From the NCBI RefSeq assembly GCF_018717645.1, contig NZ_JAFLHG010000001.1:62001-126000 (forward strand): a DNA stretch of 64,000 bases. Reading direction: 5' to 3'. This document shows, in pieces, positions 44,660 to 53,554 of the stretch (within the stretch, counting starts at the first letter, position 1; each line of letters begins with the position of its first letter). This DNA comes from Microbacterium flavum. Its GTDB lineage: Bacteria > Actinomycetota > Actinomycetes > Actinomycetales > Microbacteriaceae. The notes beneath the pieces were generated by a model. It ran no database searches, was not told the origin of the DNA, and was given only the letters and a program-made list of their open reading frames with translations. The position numbers and the translations under genes were made by a program.

Positions 44660-46015
44660 GTGAGTGAACGCACCCTTGTCAGCCAGCTGCAGTCCCGCGA
44701 AGACGGCCCCGTCTCGGTATCCGGATGGGTCGAGACCGTCCGCGATCAGAAGAAGGTGCAGTTCGTCATCCTGCGCGACGAGACCGGCGCCGTGCAGCTC
44801 GTGAACCCGGCGACCCGCCCCGCCCCGGAGGGCGCCGAGCCCTCGACGAGCTCAGAGACCGAGGCGGCGCTGGCACTGACGGCTCTCATCTCCGAGCTGT
44901 CGACGGGCACGTTCCTCACCGTCACGGGTGAGCTCAAGCACGACGAGCGCGTCAAGCTCGGCGGTGTCGAGATCAAGGTGGGCTCGCTCGAGATCGCGTC
45001 GGCCGCCCTGCCCGAGACCCCGATCGCCGCCGACAGCGGCCTGGACAAGCGCATGGACTGGCGCTTCATCGACCTGCGCCAGCGTCGGAACAACCTCGTC
45101 TTCCGCATCCAGACGACGCTCGAGCACGCGATGCGCACCTACTGGGTCGAGCGCGACTACGTCGAGATCCACTCCCCCAAGCTCATGTCGACGCCCGCCG
45201 AGGGCAACGCCGAGCTGTTCGCCCTCGAGTACTTCGGCGACCAGACCGCCTACCTCGCGCAGAGCCCGCAGCACTTCAAGCAGATGGCGCAGGCCGCCGG
45301 CTTCGGGAAGGTGTTCGAGATCGGCGACGTGTTCCGCGCCGACCCGAGCTTCACGAGCCGCCACGCGACCGAGTTCACCTCGATCGACGCCGAGATCTCG
45401 TGGATCGACTCCTACGAGGACGTCGCGCGGATGCAGGAGGAGCTCCTCGCGTTCGCGTTCCAGGCGGTCAAGGACAGGCACGGCGCCGAGATCGCGGAGC
45501 TGTTCGATGTCGAGGTCGTCGTGCCGACGATCCCCTTCCCCCGCATCCCGCTCGCCGAGGCCCGCGAGATCGTGAAGACGCGCGGGTACGACATCCCCCG
45601 CACCGACGGCGATCTCGACCCCGAGGGCGAGCGTCAGATCTCTGCCTACGTGCAGGAGACCTTCGGGCACCAGTTCGTGTTCATTACCGACTACCACCCC
45701 GAGATCCGGCCGTTCTACCACATGCGCAATGCGGAGACGGGCCTCACCACCAGCTACGACCTCCTCTTCCGCGGCACCGAGATCACGACGGGCGCCCAGC
45801 GCGAGCACCGCGTGGACGTCCTCGAGGCGCAGGCGCTCGAGAAGGGATTGTCGCTGGAGGGTCTCGAGCACTACCTCGACTTCTTCCGCTACGGCATCCC
45901 GCCCCACGGCGGCTTCGGCATGGGCCTCGCGCGCGTGCTCATGCTGATGCTCGGCCAGGACTCGATCCGCGAGGTGACCTTCCTCTTCCGCGGGCCGACG
46001 CGCCTCGCTCCGTAA
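44660..46015 (+). CDS. aspS: Aspartate--tRNA ligase, compact archaeal-type (probably non-discriminating)
   Basis: A class II synthetase of about 451 residues. An N-terminal OB-fold anticodon domain (VSVSGWVETVRDQKKVQFVILRDETGAVQLV) is followed by class II motif 2 (VFRADPSFTSRHATEFTSID) and motif 3 (GFGMGLARVLMLML). The bacterial GAD insertion is absent, so this is the archaeal/eukaryal-like AspS2 form, which often charges both tRNA-Asp and tRNA-Asn; the latter is then amidated by GatCAB. The start is GTG at 44660. The tyrosine phosphatase gene follows after 9 bases. Confidence 0.93.
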   Translation: MSERTLVSQLQSREDGPVSVSGWVETVRDQKKVQFVILRDETGAVQLVNPATRPAPEGAEPSTSSETEAALALTALISELSTGTFLTVTGELKHDERVKLGGVEIKVGSLEIASAALPETPIAADSGLDKRMDWRFIDLRQRRNNLVFRIQTTLEHAMRTYWVERDYVEIHSPKLMSTPAEGNAELFALEYFGDQTAYLAQSPQHFKQMAQAAGFGKVFEIGDVFRADPSFTSRHATEFTSIDAEISWIDSYEDVARMQEELLAFAFQAVKDRHGAEIAELFDVEVVVPTIPFPRIPLAEAREIVKTRGYDIPRTDGDLDPEGERQISAYVQETFGHQFVFITDYHPEIRPFYHMRNAETGLTTSYDLLFRGTEITTGAQREHRVDVLEAQALEKGLSLEGLEHYLDFFRYGIPPHGGFGMGLARVLMLMLGQDSIREVTFLFRGPTRLAP

Positions 46016-46024
46016 GGCACGCGG

Positions 46025-46813
46025 ATGACCGGCATCGAGGGCCTGCACAACTTCCGGGACGTCGGCGGGATCGCCCTCGCGGGTGGCGGCGCCGTCCGGC
46101 CGGGCGTCCTGTATCGTTCGGACGCACTGCAAGCGCTCACGCCGCGCGGGGTGGAGGAGCTGGCCGCGTCGGACATCGGCGTCGTCGTCGACTTCCGTAC
46201 TCCGGAGGAACGGGCTGCGGCTCCCGACCTGCTCCCCGCGGACCGCGCCGTGCGCGTCGTCGAGATGTCGATCCTCGAAGGCGCCATGGCGCAGATGGCG
46301 AAGGAGGCGTTCGCCGCCGACGCGCCCCCGACACCCGAGCGGATGGCGGAGGTGGCGGCGCGCATCCCGACCCTCGACCAGCTCTACGTCGGCATGCTGC
46401 AGCACGGCGCGGATGCCTTCGCGGCCGTCGCACGTCTGGTCGCCGCCTCCACCGACGACCTTCCGAGCGCCGTCCTGGTCCACTGCACGGCGGGCAAAGA
46501 TCGCACCGGGGTCGCCGTGGCACTCCTCCTGAGTGCGGCGGGAGCCGAGCGAGCCGCGGTCATCTCCGACTACACCGCCTCCGAGCGGAACCTCGCCGGA
46601 GAGTGGGCCGACGGCATGCTCCAGATGGTCGCCGCGCTCGGCATCCCCGTCACTCCTGAGATTCAGACCCTGATGGTGAAGACCCCGCCCGAGGCCATCC
46701 GCACGGCGTTGGAGTGGGTGGATGCCACCCACGGATCGGCGGCGGACTACCTGCGCTCCGGGGGGCTCACCGACGCCGAGCTCGCGGCGCTGCGGCGCCG
46801 CCTCGCAGGCTGA
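46025..46813 (+). CDS. Tyrosine-protein phosphatase (PtpB/Y_phosphatase3-like)
   Basis: A 262-residue phosphatase. The N-terminal LHNFRDVGG and GVLYRSDAL are typical of this family, and the P-loop VHCTAGKDRTGVA carries the nucleophilic cysteine and arginine, with the lysine that can broaden activity to phosphoinositides. No signal peptide is seen. It follows aspS closely and is probably read through from it. Confidence 0.93.
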   Translation: MTGIEGLHNFRDVGGIALAGGGAVRPGVLYRSDALQALTPRGVEELAASDIGVVVDFRTPEERAAAPDLLPADRAVRVVEMSILEGAMAQMAKEAFAADAPPTPERMAEVAARIPTLDQLYVGMLQHGADAFAAVARLVAASTDDLPSAVLVHCTAGKDRTGVAVALLLSAAGAERAAVISDYTASERNLAGEWADGMLQMVAALGIPVTPEIQTLMVKTPPEAIRTALEWVDATHGSAADYLRSGGLTDAELAALRRRLAG

Positions 46814-46917
46814 TCGGGAACGCACAGACTCGTGCTCTTCCGCCACCCCGGACGCGCGCGCTAGCGTGTGAGCCGCAGCGCGTGCGCCCCGCACGCACCA
46901 CGCGAGGAGGTACGGAC

Positions 46918-47094
46918 ATGGCCGGAAAGTTCGAGCTCTACACCGACGCGGGCGGCAAGTGGCGGTTCCGCCTGAAGGCGGGCAACGGCCAGGTCATCGC
47001 GGTCGGCGAGGCCTACGAGTCGAAGGCCGCCGCGCACAACGGCATCGAGTCGATCAAGAAGAACGCGCCCGACGCTCCGGTCGTGGAGGTCTGA
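46918..47094 (+). CDS. YegP-type DUF1508 protein
   Basis: A 58-residue protein with a single DUF1508 repeat: KFELYTDAGGKWRFRLKAGNGQVIA, then YESKAAAHNGIESIKKNAPDA. The start ATG is preceded by GAGGAGG about 8 bases away. Family members are small alpha-beta proteins of unknown function, often with two repeats; this one is a single copy. It is too short to judge its role. Confidence 0.88.
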   Translation: MAGKFELYTDAGGKWRFRLKAGNGQVIAVGEAYESKAAAHNGIESIKKNAPDAPVVEV

Positions 47095-47101
47095 CCCGCG
47101 A

Positions 47102-47398
47102 TCAGATCTCGAGGTCGACGGCGACCCGGTCGGAGACGACCGAGCGCACATAGCCGACGACGGCGAGGTGGTCGGGGTGGGTCTGGTAGGCATCCAGGGC
47201 CGCCTGGTCGACGAAGTCCGCGACGAGTGCGACATCCCAGTTCGTGCCTCCGACAACGTCGGGACCGACCCAGATCTCGCTGATCGAGGGGACGACGCCC
47301 TTCAGTGCTGTGAGATCGGCACTGATCTTCTGTGCCTGCGCGGCCTTCTCGGCCGGGTCTTCGGTGGCCAGACGCCACGCGACGAGGTGACGGATCAT
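47102..47398 (-). CDS. Dabb family (stress-responsive alpha/beta barrel) protein
   Basis: A 98-residue ferredoxin-like fold protein. IRHLVAWRLATEDPAEKAAQ, then ISEIWVGPDVVGGTNWDVALVADF and LDAYQTHPDHLAVVGYVRSV match the Dabb domain. Its role is unknown; relatives include small dimeric enzymes and stress-induced proteins. The ATG at 47398 overlaps the upstream glutaredoxin-like stop as ATGA, so they are coupled. Confidence 0.9.
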   Translation of the reverse strand: MIRHLVAWRLATEDPAEKAAQAQKISADLTALKGVVPSISEIWVGPDVVGGTNWDVALVADFVDQAALDAYQTHPDHLAVVGYVRSVVSDRVAVDLEI

Positions 47399-47688
47399 GC
47401 GGGTTCCCCTCCCGAGGTGATGGTGTCGGCGGTGCGGCTGTCGGCGTCGATGAGGGCGCTGCGCAGTCGGGCCGCGTCGAGACGCCAGTGCGCATGCAGG
47501 CGGTCGTCGATGAGGATCACGGGGATCTTCTCCCACCATTGCGCGTAGAGGTGCGGATCGTCCAGGATCGACAGCTCCGCGACCTCGACGTCGCTCTCCG
47601 CCAGATCGGCGACGACCACGTCCACGATCTCGCGAGCGACGTCGCACAGATGGCAGTCGGGCTTGGAGATGATCGTGAGCGTCGTCAC
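47395..47688 (-). CDS. Glutaredoxin-like protein (DUF836 type)
   Basis: A 97-residue thioredoxin-fold protein with redox cysteines C12 and C15 in SKPDCHLCDVA and the cis-proline segment EKIPVILIDDRLHAHWRLD. GTG at 47688 has AGGAGG six bases upstream, which fixes the start. It is coupled to the Dabb gene. Thiol reductase activity in the cytoplasm is expected. Confidence 0.9.
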   Translation of the reverse strand: MTTLTIISKPDCHLCDVAREIVDVVVADLAESDVEVAELSILDDPHLYAQWWEKIPVILIDDRLHAHWRLDAARLRSALIDADSRTADTITSGGEPA

Positions 47689-47744
47689 GGCATCCCTCCT
47701 TCGGCAGCAGCGCTTCGGTGCGGACAGGGCGCAGAGGAACACGA

Positions 47745-47770
47745 AGCGCCCGTCCGCAGGGACAGGCGCT
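47745..47770 (-). terminator. Hairpin terminator downstream of bS22
   Basis: Minus strand stem AGCGCCTGTCC / GGACGGGCGCT with a CTGC loop and one G-T pair, 18 bases beyond the bS22 stop. Only a weak T-rich tail (TCGTGTT) follows, as is common in high-GC actinobacteria. Confidence 0.65.
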
Positions 47771-47788
47771 CGGTGTCGTTCGCCGCGA

Positions 47789-47887
47789 TTACTTCTTGTT
47801 GCGGCGCTGGTGGCGAGTCTTGCGAAGCAGCTTGCGGTGCTTCTTCTTCGCCATGCGCTTGCGGCGCTTCTTGATGACAGAACCCAC
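47789..47887 (-). CDS. 30S ribosomal protein bS22 (AURKAIP1/COX24 domain)
   Basis: A 32-residue, extremely basic protein, VGSVIKKRRKRMAKKKH followed by RKLLRKTRHQRRNKK, matching the actinobacterial bS22/COX24-type ribosomal protein. GTG at 47887 has GAGG six bases upstream. A hairpin terminator follows. It is one of the shortest conserved actinobacterial genes and is easily missed by automated annotation. Confidence 0.95.
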   Translation of the reverse strand: MGSVIKKRRKRMAKKKHRKLLRKTRHQRRNKK

Positions 47888-47970
47888 GGAAAACCTCACT
47901 ATGTCAGGGGTCTGGACGCGGATCGCCGCGTCCGGGAACGGGCACGAATGAAAAGTGCCCTCGGAACAGT

Positions 47971-48162
47971 CTAGCCGACGTCGGCGACCGGCCGTTGCAG
48001 GGCGGCCGTGACAGCCGTCTCGGGCACGCGGTAGCTGCGCCCGAACCGCACGGCCGGAAGCTCGCCGGAGTGCACCAGACGGTACACGGTCATCTTGGAG
48101 ACGCGCATGATCTCCGCCACCTCGGCGACGGTCAGAAAACGCACATCCGGCAACTCGGCCAT
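47971..48162 (-). CDS. Excisionase-type helix-turn-helix protein
   Basis: A 63-residue DNA-binding protein with a MerR/excisionase-like domain: FLTVAEVAEIMRVSKMTVYRLVHSGELPAVRFGRSYRVPE. ATG at 48162 is preceded by GGGGGAGTGGAGA. The small protein is conserved in actinobacteria near bS22 and is a chromosomal regulator rather than a phage excisionase; no integrase is nearby. Confidence 0.9.
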   Translation of the reverse strand: MAELPDVRFLTVAEVAEIMRVSKMTVYRLVHSGELPAVRFGRSYRVPETAVTAALQRPVADVG

Positions 48163-48283
48163 TCTCCACTCCCCCTGCGCCTGTCTCCCCCGAGGGCGCA
48201 GTCTCAGCGTACGGGGTCGGTGCGACGCGTGTAAACCTCTGTGACCGCTGTGATTAACCTCAGCGACACCGATGAGGTTCTTG

Positions 48284-48691
48284 TCAGCGGCCGGGGATGC
48301 GCTTGAGCATGCTGTCGAACGCATGCTTCGTGGATGCCGCGGCCCGCCCGACGAGGTCGGCCGCGGCGACCGCGGACTCGGGCAGCGAGATCTGCTCCGA
48401 TCCGGAGGCGGTGAGAGCCTCGTCGAAGAAGGGGATGAGCCAGTCGTCCACGACGTCCAGCGGTGCGGTCGACAGGCTGTAGTAGCGGTGCTGGCCCTCT
48501 TCGCGGACCGACACCAGCTCGGCCTCGCGCAGCACCTTCAGGTGCTTGGACACCGTCGGCTGGCTCACGCCGAGCTCGTGCACGATGAAGGAGACGCTCG
48601 TACCGTCCTCCCCCGCCATCGCGCGCTCGCGCAGAAGCTGCAGGATGTCCCGACGGGTACCGTCGGCGATCACGTCGAAGATGTCCGCCAT
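48284..48691 (-). CDS. ArsR-type winged-helix regulator
   Basis: A 135-residue regulator with DGTRRDILQLLRERA, VHELGVSQPTVSKHLKVLREAELVSVREEGQHRYYSLS, the typical ArsR helix-turn-helix and wing. No CVC metal site is visible, so it may sense something other than metal. It is divergent from trkH with 76 bases between, which makes control of potassium uptake possible, but no operator was identified. Confidence 0.88.
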   Translation of the reverse strand: MADIFDVIADGTRRDILQLLRERAMAGEDGTSVSFIVHELGVSQPTVSKHLKVLREAELVSVREEGQHRYYSLSTAPLDVVDDWLIPFFDEALTASGSEQISLPESAVAAADLVGRAAASTKHAFDSMLKRIPGR

Positions 48692-48767
48692 GAAGGTAGG
48701 TTAGCCCGCCTCCGGTCCCGAGTACCATGACAACGACCGCGCGGGACCGGACAGTGAGGAGGGCGTC

Positions 48768-50210
48768 ATGACGGACGACTCCGTCGGCGTCCGCTTCGGC
48801 CGGCGACTGGCCTCCTTCGCCACCGCCACCGTTCGCGGCGTGCGAGACCTCGCCACCGCCTCGCCCTCGCGTTTCGCCGTGCTCGTCTTCAGTACGCTGA
48901 TCCTCCTGTTCACCGGGCTCTTCTCACTGCCCGCCGCCTCGGCCAGCGGCATCCAGACCCCGTTCGCCGACGCATTGTTCACCGCCGTCTCGACCATCTG
49001 CGTGACAGGTCTGTCGACCGTCGACATGGCCGGGCACTGGTCGCCCTTCGGACATGTCCTCGTCTACATCGGCGTCAACGTCGGCGCGCTCGGCGTGCTG
49101 ACCCTGGCATCCATCCTGGGACTCGTCATCTCCAAGCGGCTCGGCCTGCGCGCGAAGCTCATCGCGGCCGGCGACACGAATCCCCTCCGGGCGCACGGCG
49201 GCCCGGTCAACGAGGGCCAGACGGTGCGCCTGGGCGAAGTCGGTCAGCTTCTGGCGACCGTCGCCCTCTCCACACTCGTCATCGAGGCCGTGCTCGCGGT
49301 GCTGATCTACCCGTCGCTCCTCATCAACGGCGTGGACCCGCTGACGGCGCTGTGGGAGGCGCCCTTCTACGCCGCCATGTCGTTCACGAACACCGGCTTC
49401 ACGCCGAACGCGGGCGGCCTCGAACCGTTCGCGACCGACTACTTCTTCCTCACCGTCCTGATGGCCGGGGTGTTCCTCGGGTCGATCGGGTTCCCGGTGA
49501 TCTTCACGCTGTGGCGCCACCACTTCCACCTGCGCCGGTGGTCGCTGCACGCGAAGCTCACGATCATCACGACCGTCGTCCTGTTCTTCGTCGGCGCCGG
49601 CGTCTTCCTGCTCCTCGAGTACGCCAACCCCAAGACCTTCGGCGGACTGGATGCCTGGGACACGACGTTCCACGCGTTCTTCCTCTCCGCCATGACCCGC
49701 TCGGGCGGGTTCTCGACGATCGACATCGGCGAGCTCAACGGCTCGTCGCTGGTCGTCGGATCGATGCTCATGTTCGTCGGCGGCGGGTCGGCGTCCACCG
49801 CGGGAGGCATCAAGGTGACCACCCTCGCGATCCTCGCCCTCGCCGTCTGGTCCGAGGCGAAGGGACGCCCGTCGGTCGAGGCCTTCGGGCGCCGCATCCC
49901 GAGCGACGTGCAGCGGGTCGCCCTCTCGGTCGTCGCCTGGGGGGCGACCATCGTCGCCCTGTCCACGATCACGATCGCGCAGATCACGAACGACCCGATC
50001 GAGAACGTCCTCTTCGACGTGATCTCCGGCTTCGCGACCGTGGGCCTGTCGACGGGCCTCACGGCGACCCTTCCCGATCCCGCCGTCTACGTCCTCGCCC
50101 TGACGATGTTCATGGGGCGCGTTGGTACAGTGACTCTCGCCGCGGCCGTGGCCGCGACATCCCGTTCGCAGCACTACTCGCTGCCCGTGGAAAGGCCCAT
50201 CGTTGGTTGA
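48768..50210 (+). CDS. trkH: Potassium uptake protein, TrkH/KtrB subunit
   Basis: A 480-residue ion-conducting membrane subunit. Four selectivity-filter-like segments are visible: STICVTGLSTVD, MSFTNTGFTPN, MTRSGGFSTID and SGFATVGLSTG, each between helix pairs, as in TrkH/KtrB. Potassium specificity is inferred from these glycines. Its end overlaps the TTG start of the TrkA-type gene by 8 bases. Length fits KtrB-type subunits. Confidence 0.95.
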   Translation: MTDDSVGVRFGRRLASFATATVRGVRDLATASPSRFAVLVFSTLILLFTGLFSLPAASASGIQTPFADALFTAVSTICVTGLSTVDMAGHWSPFGHVLVYIGVNVGALGVLTLASILGLVISKRLGLRAKLIAAGDTNPLRAHGGPVNEGQTVRLGEVGQLLATVALSTLVIEAVLAVLIYPSLLINGVDPLTALWEAPFYAAMSFTNTGFTPNAGGLEPFATDYFFLTVLMAGVFLGSIGFPVIFTLWRHHFHLRRWSLHAKLTIITTVVLFFVGAGVFLLLEYANPKTFGGLDAWDTTFHAFFLSAMTRSGGFSTIDIGELNGSSLVVGSMLMFVGGGSASTAGGIKVTTLAILALAVWSEAKGRPSVEAFGRRIPSDVQRVALSVVAWGATIVALSTITIAQITNDPIENVLFDVISGFATVGLSTGLTATLPDPAVYVLALTMFMGRVGTVTLAAAVAATSRSQHYSLPVERPIVG

Positions 50211-50874
50211 GCAGCTGCGGAGCGACGCTCCCGTCCTCGTCATCGGCCTCGGTCGCTTCGGCGCCGCCTGCGCGGGCGAGCTCGACCGCCTCGACCGCGA
50301 GGTCCTCGCGATCGACGACAACCTCGAGCTGGTCCAGAAGTGGTCCGAGCGGGTCACCCACACCGTGCAGGCCGATGCGAAGAACATCGACGCGCTCAAG
50401 CAGATCGGCGCGCAGGACTTCCAGGTGGCGGTCGTGGCGGTCGGCTCTTCGATCGAGGCATCCGTGCTCATCACTGCGAACCTCGTCGATTTGAAAGTGC
50501 CCCAGATCTGGGCGAAGGCCGTCTCGCAGAGCCACGGAAAGATCCTCGCGCGGGTCGGCGCGAACCATGTGATCTACCCCGAGCGCGAGGCCGGCGAGCG
50601 CGTCGCGCACCTCGTGTCGGGACGCATGCTCGACTTCATCCGCTTCGACGACGACTTCGTGCTGGCCAAGATGTACCCGCCGAAGTTCATCCGCGGGATC
50701 GGCCTGAACGAATCGGGGGTGCGCTCGAAGTACAACGTGACCGTCGTCGGGGTGAAGAGCCCGGGAAAGCCGTTCCGCTACGCGGAGGCGAACACCGTCG
50801 TCACGAACCACGACCTCATCATCGTCTCGGGGACCAACAGCGACATCGAGCGCTTCGCCTCACTCGACCGCTGA
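50203..50874 (+). CDS. trkA: Potassium uptake regulatory subunit, TrkA/KtrA type
   Basis: A 223-residue RCK protein with one N-terminal Rossmann domain (VLVIGLGRFGAACAGELDR, then VTHTVQADAKN) and one C-terminal RCK_C domain. It binds nucleotides and gates the TrkH ring. The start is TTG at 50203 with AAAGG upstream, inside the last codons of trkH. The single-RCK length matches KtrA rather than the double-domain enterobacterial TrkA. Confidence 0.95.
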   Translation: MVEQLRSDAPVLVIGLGRFGAACAGELDRLDREVLAIDDNLELVQKWSERVTHTVQADAKNIDALKQIGAQDFQVAVVAVGSSIEASVLITANLVDLKVPQIWAKAVSQSHGKILARVGANHVIYPEREAGERVAHLVSGRMLDFIRFDDDFVLAKMYPPKFIRGIGLNESGVRSKYNVTVVGVKSPGKPFRYAEANTVVTNHDLIIVSGTNSDIERFASLDR

Positions 50875-50951
50875 CCCCGCCCGCCGACGTCCGCCCGCCG
50901 GGCTTCCGCTCGCTTTCGGGCGGCGGGTCGCGCTCGGGGCGGCCGCGCGGA

Positions 50952-51782
50952 TCAGGACCCGGCGGCGAGCTCGCGGGCGCGAGCGAGGGCGGCGTCCGTC
51001 GCCTCCGCGAAGATGCCGGACAGGTTCGCGCCCTGCAGCACGGAGATCGCCCGTTCCGTCGTGCCCTTGGGGCTCGTGACGCGGCGGCGCAGCTCCGCGG
51101 GGTCCTCCTTCGTGGCCTCCAGGAGCGAGGCGGCGCCGATGAACGTCTGCTCGGCCATGAGGCGCGCATCGGCGTCGGAGAAGCCCTTGCCGCGGGCCGC
51201 CTCGGTGAGGTCCTCGATGAGGAGGTAGACGTACGCGGGGCCGGAGCCGGAGATCGTCGACAGCGCGTCGATCTGGTCCTCCGCGACCTCGATCACCACG
51301 CCGCAGGTCGCGAACAGCGCCCGCACGAGGTCGAGGTCGGCGCCGGATGCCGCGGAGCCGCGCGCGATCCCCGTGACGGCCTTGCCGACGATCGCGGGGG
51401 TGTTCGGCATGGCCCGGACCACCGGCACGGCTTCGCCGACGATCGACTCGAACGTCGCGGTCGTGACCCCGGCGGCGAGGCTGACGACGATCGCTCCCGG
51501 GCGGAGGGCGGGGGCGATCTCACGGAGGAGGTCGGGCACCATGCCCGGCTTCACCCCGATGAGGACGATGTCCGCCTCCGCGGCGGCGCGGGTGTTGGCC
51601 TCGGCATCCTGCTCGAGGGAGAGGCTCACCACCCCGGGGCCCGAGAGCTGTGCGGCCTTGGCCGCCGACCGGTTGGTGACGGTGAGTGCGGGTGCGAGGC
51701 CGGAGGAGATGAGGCCGTGCGCGATGGCGCCGCCCATGGAGCCGGCACCGAGGATCGAGATCGGGGGGAGGGTCTGGGGCAT
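50952..51782 (-). CDS. proC: Pyrroline-5-carboxylate reductase
   Basis: A 276-residue NAD(P)H enzyme making L-proline. The dinucleotide-binding ISILGAGSMGGAIAHGL starts the protein. VRAMPNTPAIVGKAVTGIARG and the signature ALSTISGSGPAYVYLLIEDLTEA, with a later TSPKGTTERAISVL, are diagnostic. ATG at 51782 is the first start after a clear break from the upstream regulator gene. Confidence 0.96.
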   Translation of the reverse strand: MPQTLPPISILGAGSMGGAIAHGLISSGLAPALTVTNRSAAKAAQLSGPGVVSLSLEQDAEANTRAAAEADIVLIGVKPGMVPDLLREIAPALRPGAIVVSLAAGVTTATFESIVGEAVPVVRAMPNTPAIVGKAVTGIARGSAASGADLDLVRALFATCGVVIEVAEDQIDALSTISGSGPAYVYLLIEDLTEAARGKGFSDADARLMAEQTFIGAASLLEATKEDPAELRRRVTSPKGTTERAISVLQGANLSGIFAEATDAALARARELAAGS

Positions 51783-51822
51783 ATCGCCATCCTCGCAGAG
51801 GAAATGGGTCGTACGGAGAGGA

Positions 51823-52494
51823 TCAGTCCCCTCGCCGGTCCAAGATGATGTCCATCGACGGGGCGCGGCCCTTCTCGATGTGGCTGAACGCCAGACTCTC
51901 GGCGAGGCGCGCGTTGCCGTCGGAGATCGCGGCCAACAGCTCGTCGTGCTCGTGCGACTGGCCCCGCGCATCGCGGCCCACCCCGGTCAGATAGAACAGC
52001 CACACCAGGCGCCCGCTCACCACCCGGGTCAGCGAGCTGAGCAGGGAGCTGTCGGCCATCTCGACGATGCGCGTATGAAAGGCGGCGTGAGCCTCGGCGA
52101 TAGCGAGACGGTCGCCGACTGTGACCGCCTCATGCGCGGAGGCGAGCGCACGATCGAGCACATCGACGGGTGCGCCGCGGCCCGCGTTGTGCGCGGCAAG
52201 GCGAGCGGCCAAGGTCTCGAGGCTCAGGCGCACGTCGAAAAGCTCGTCGATCGAGCGCCTGTCCCATCCGACGATGCGAGCGCTGCGACGCGGCGCGGTT
52301 GCGAGGAAGCCGTCGACACCCAGCTGCAGGATCGCCGCCCGCACGGGGATGCGCGACATCTCGAGCTCATCGGCAAGCCGCCCCTCGGTGATGGCGTCGC
52401 CGTCGGCATACCGCCCGAGGATGATCGCCGTGCGAATGCGCCGATAGGCAGTCGCTGCGAGGGAGTCATCCATCGAGCCGTTCACATCAGACAT
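51823..52494 (-). CDS. GntR family regulator (FadR/FCD subfamily)
   Basis: A 223-residue regulator with an N-terminal winged helix (AYRRIRTAIILGRYADGDAITEGRLADELEMSRIPVRAAILQLGVDGF) and an FCD effector domain (VRLSLETLAARLAA, then AHAAFHTRIVEMADSSLL). The FCD histidine/acidic set suggests metal-assisted binding of a small carboxylate. It lies downstream of the ornithine-cyclodeaminase-family gene and near the divergent ABC operon, so it probably controls both. GGAG precedes the ATG. Confidence 0.9.
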   Translation of the reverse strand: MSDVNGSMDDSLAATAYRRIRTAIILGRYADGDAITEGRLADELEMSRIPVRAAILQLGVDGFLATAPRRSARIVGWDRRSIDELFDVRLSLETLAARLAAHNAGRGAPVDVLDRALASAHEAVTVGDRLAIAEAHAAFHTRIVEMADSSLLSSLTRVVSGRLVWLFYLTGVGRDARGQSHEHDELLAAISDGNARLAESLAFSHIEKGRAPSMDIILDRRGD

Positions 52495-52544
52495 GCCGTC
52501 TCCGCTCACACCGCCGCCCGTGGCGGCCGAAGAGGACCGCCGAG

Positions 52545-53540
52545 TCACGATCGGATCGCGACCATTGTGCCAGCGCCGATGCCGCGGGCACGTGCGCACA
52601 GCACGTGCGCCGCATACAGGTCTTGAATGCCGAGGCCGACGGAGTTGAAAATCGTCAGTCCACCGCGGGATCCGCTGTCCGCCGCGCCGATCGCATCGCC
52701 GAGGGGGACGAGGCGCGTCGGATCGAGGTCGCCCGTTGCGCACGCGCGACGGATGTTTCCCGATTCCGCCAGCGCGACCGCGGGATCATCGACGACGACC
52801 ATACGCGCCCCGCCGAAGACATCGGCACGGATCTCGCTGAACATCGGACGCGGGGGTGAGCCCACGGCGTTGACGTGCACGCGGTCGCCGATCATCGAGC
52901 GGGAGAGGAACGCCTCCTCGGCGGGTGTCAGGGTGCAGACGATATCTGCCGCGTCGAGCGCCGCTGCCCGCGTCGGCGCAGCGATGGCCGGGACGCCGTC
53001 GGCGCGAAGCTGCTGCACGCAGCTCACCGCTCGAGCGGCGCTGCGCGACCACACCCGCACCTCGGCGAGGTCTCGCACATGCAGCAGCGCCCGCGCGTGC
53101 TCCGCGGCGAGCGGACCCGCTCCGATCAGCGCGGCGACCCGCGCATCGGGCGCCGCGAGCACGTCTGTGGCGAGAGCGGTCACCGCAGCGGTACGGATGC
53201 GCGTGAGCGCCCGCCCGTCGAGCACCGCCACGCACTCCGCCGTGGTGGCGTCGAAGACTGCGACGGTCGATCGCTGTGCGGGCAGCCCCTCGGCACGATT
53301 GCGCGGCGCGTCCGCGAGAACCTTGACCGCGAACAAGCCGAGCTCTTCGGACAGGGCATTCATCGGAACGACTGCGGCAGCATCCGGCATCCCGGGGCCG
53401 TCGACCGCCAGGGCATGCGGACGAGGCTGCACGGCGCGACCCACGTGCAGCGCCCGGTGCGCCGCTGACATGGCCTGACGAATCTCGTCGGCGTCCGCCA
53501 GAGCTTCGACATCGGCGGAGGTCAGGGTAAGTGTCGTCAT
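52545..53540 (-). CDS. Ornithine cyclodeaminase / mu-crystallin family protein
   Basis: A 331-residue NAD(P)-binding protein. ALTRIRTAAVTALATDVLA, the Rossmann segment VAALIGAGPLAAEHARALL and DIVCTLTPAEEAFLSRSMIGDRVHVNAVG fit the family, and the ending SVGLGIQDLYAAHVL is typical. Members include ornithine cyclodeaminase, alanine dehydrogenase and ketimine reductases; which applies is not clear. GAGGAGATCTG precedes ATG at 53540. It is the head of the unit divergent from the ABC importer. Confidence 0.88.
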   Translation of the reverse strand: MTTLTLTSADVEALADADEIRQAMSAAHRALHVGRAVQPRPHALAVDGPGMPDAAAVVPMNALSEELGLFAVKVLADAPRNRAEGLPAQRSTVAVFDATTAECVAVLDGRALTRIRTAAVTALATDVLAAPDARVAALIGAGPLAAEHARALLHVRDLAEVRVWSRSAARAVSCVQQLRADGVPAIAAPTRAAALDAADIVCTLTPAEEAFLSRSMIGDRVHVNAVGSPPRPMFSEIRADVFGGARMVVVDDPAVALAESGNIRRACATGDLDPTRLVPLGDAIGAADSGSRGGLTIFNSVGLGIQDLYAAHVLCARARGIGAGTMVAIRS

Positions 53541-53554
53541 CAGATCTCCTCTTT

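Noticed and set aside
47971..48162. Phage excisionase marking an integrated element
   Set aside because: No integrase, attachment-site duplication or phage gene is nearby, and this small helix-turn-helix protein is conserved next to bS22 in actinobacteria.
52545..53540. Calling the gene a specific ornithine cyclodeaminase
   Set aside because: The family also covers alanine dehydrogenases and ketimine reductases, and no nearby ornithine or opine gene decides between them.
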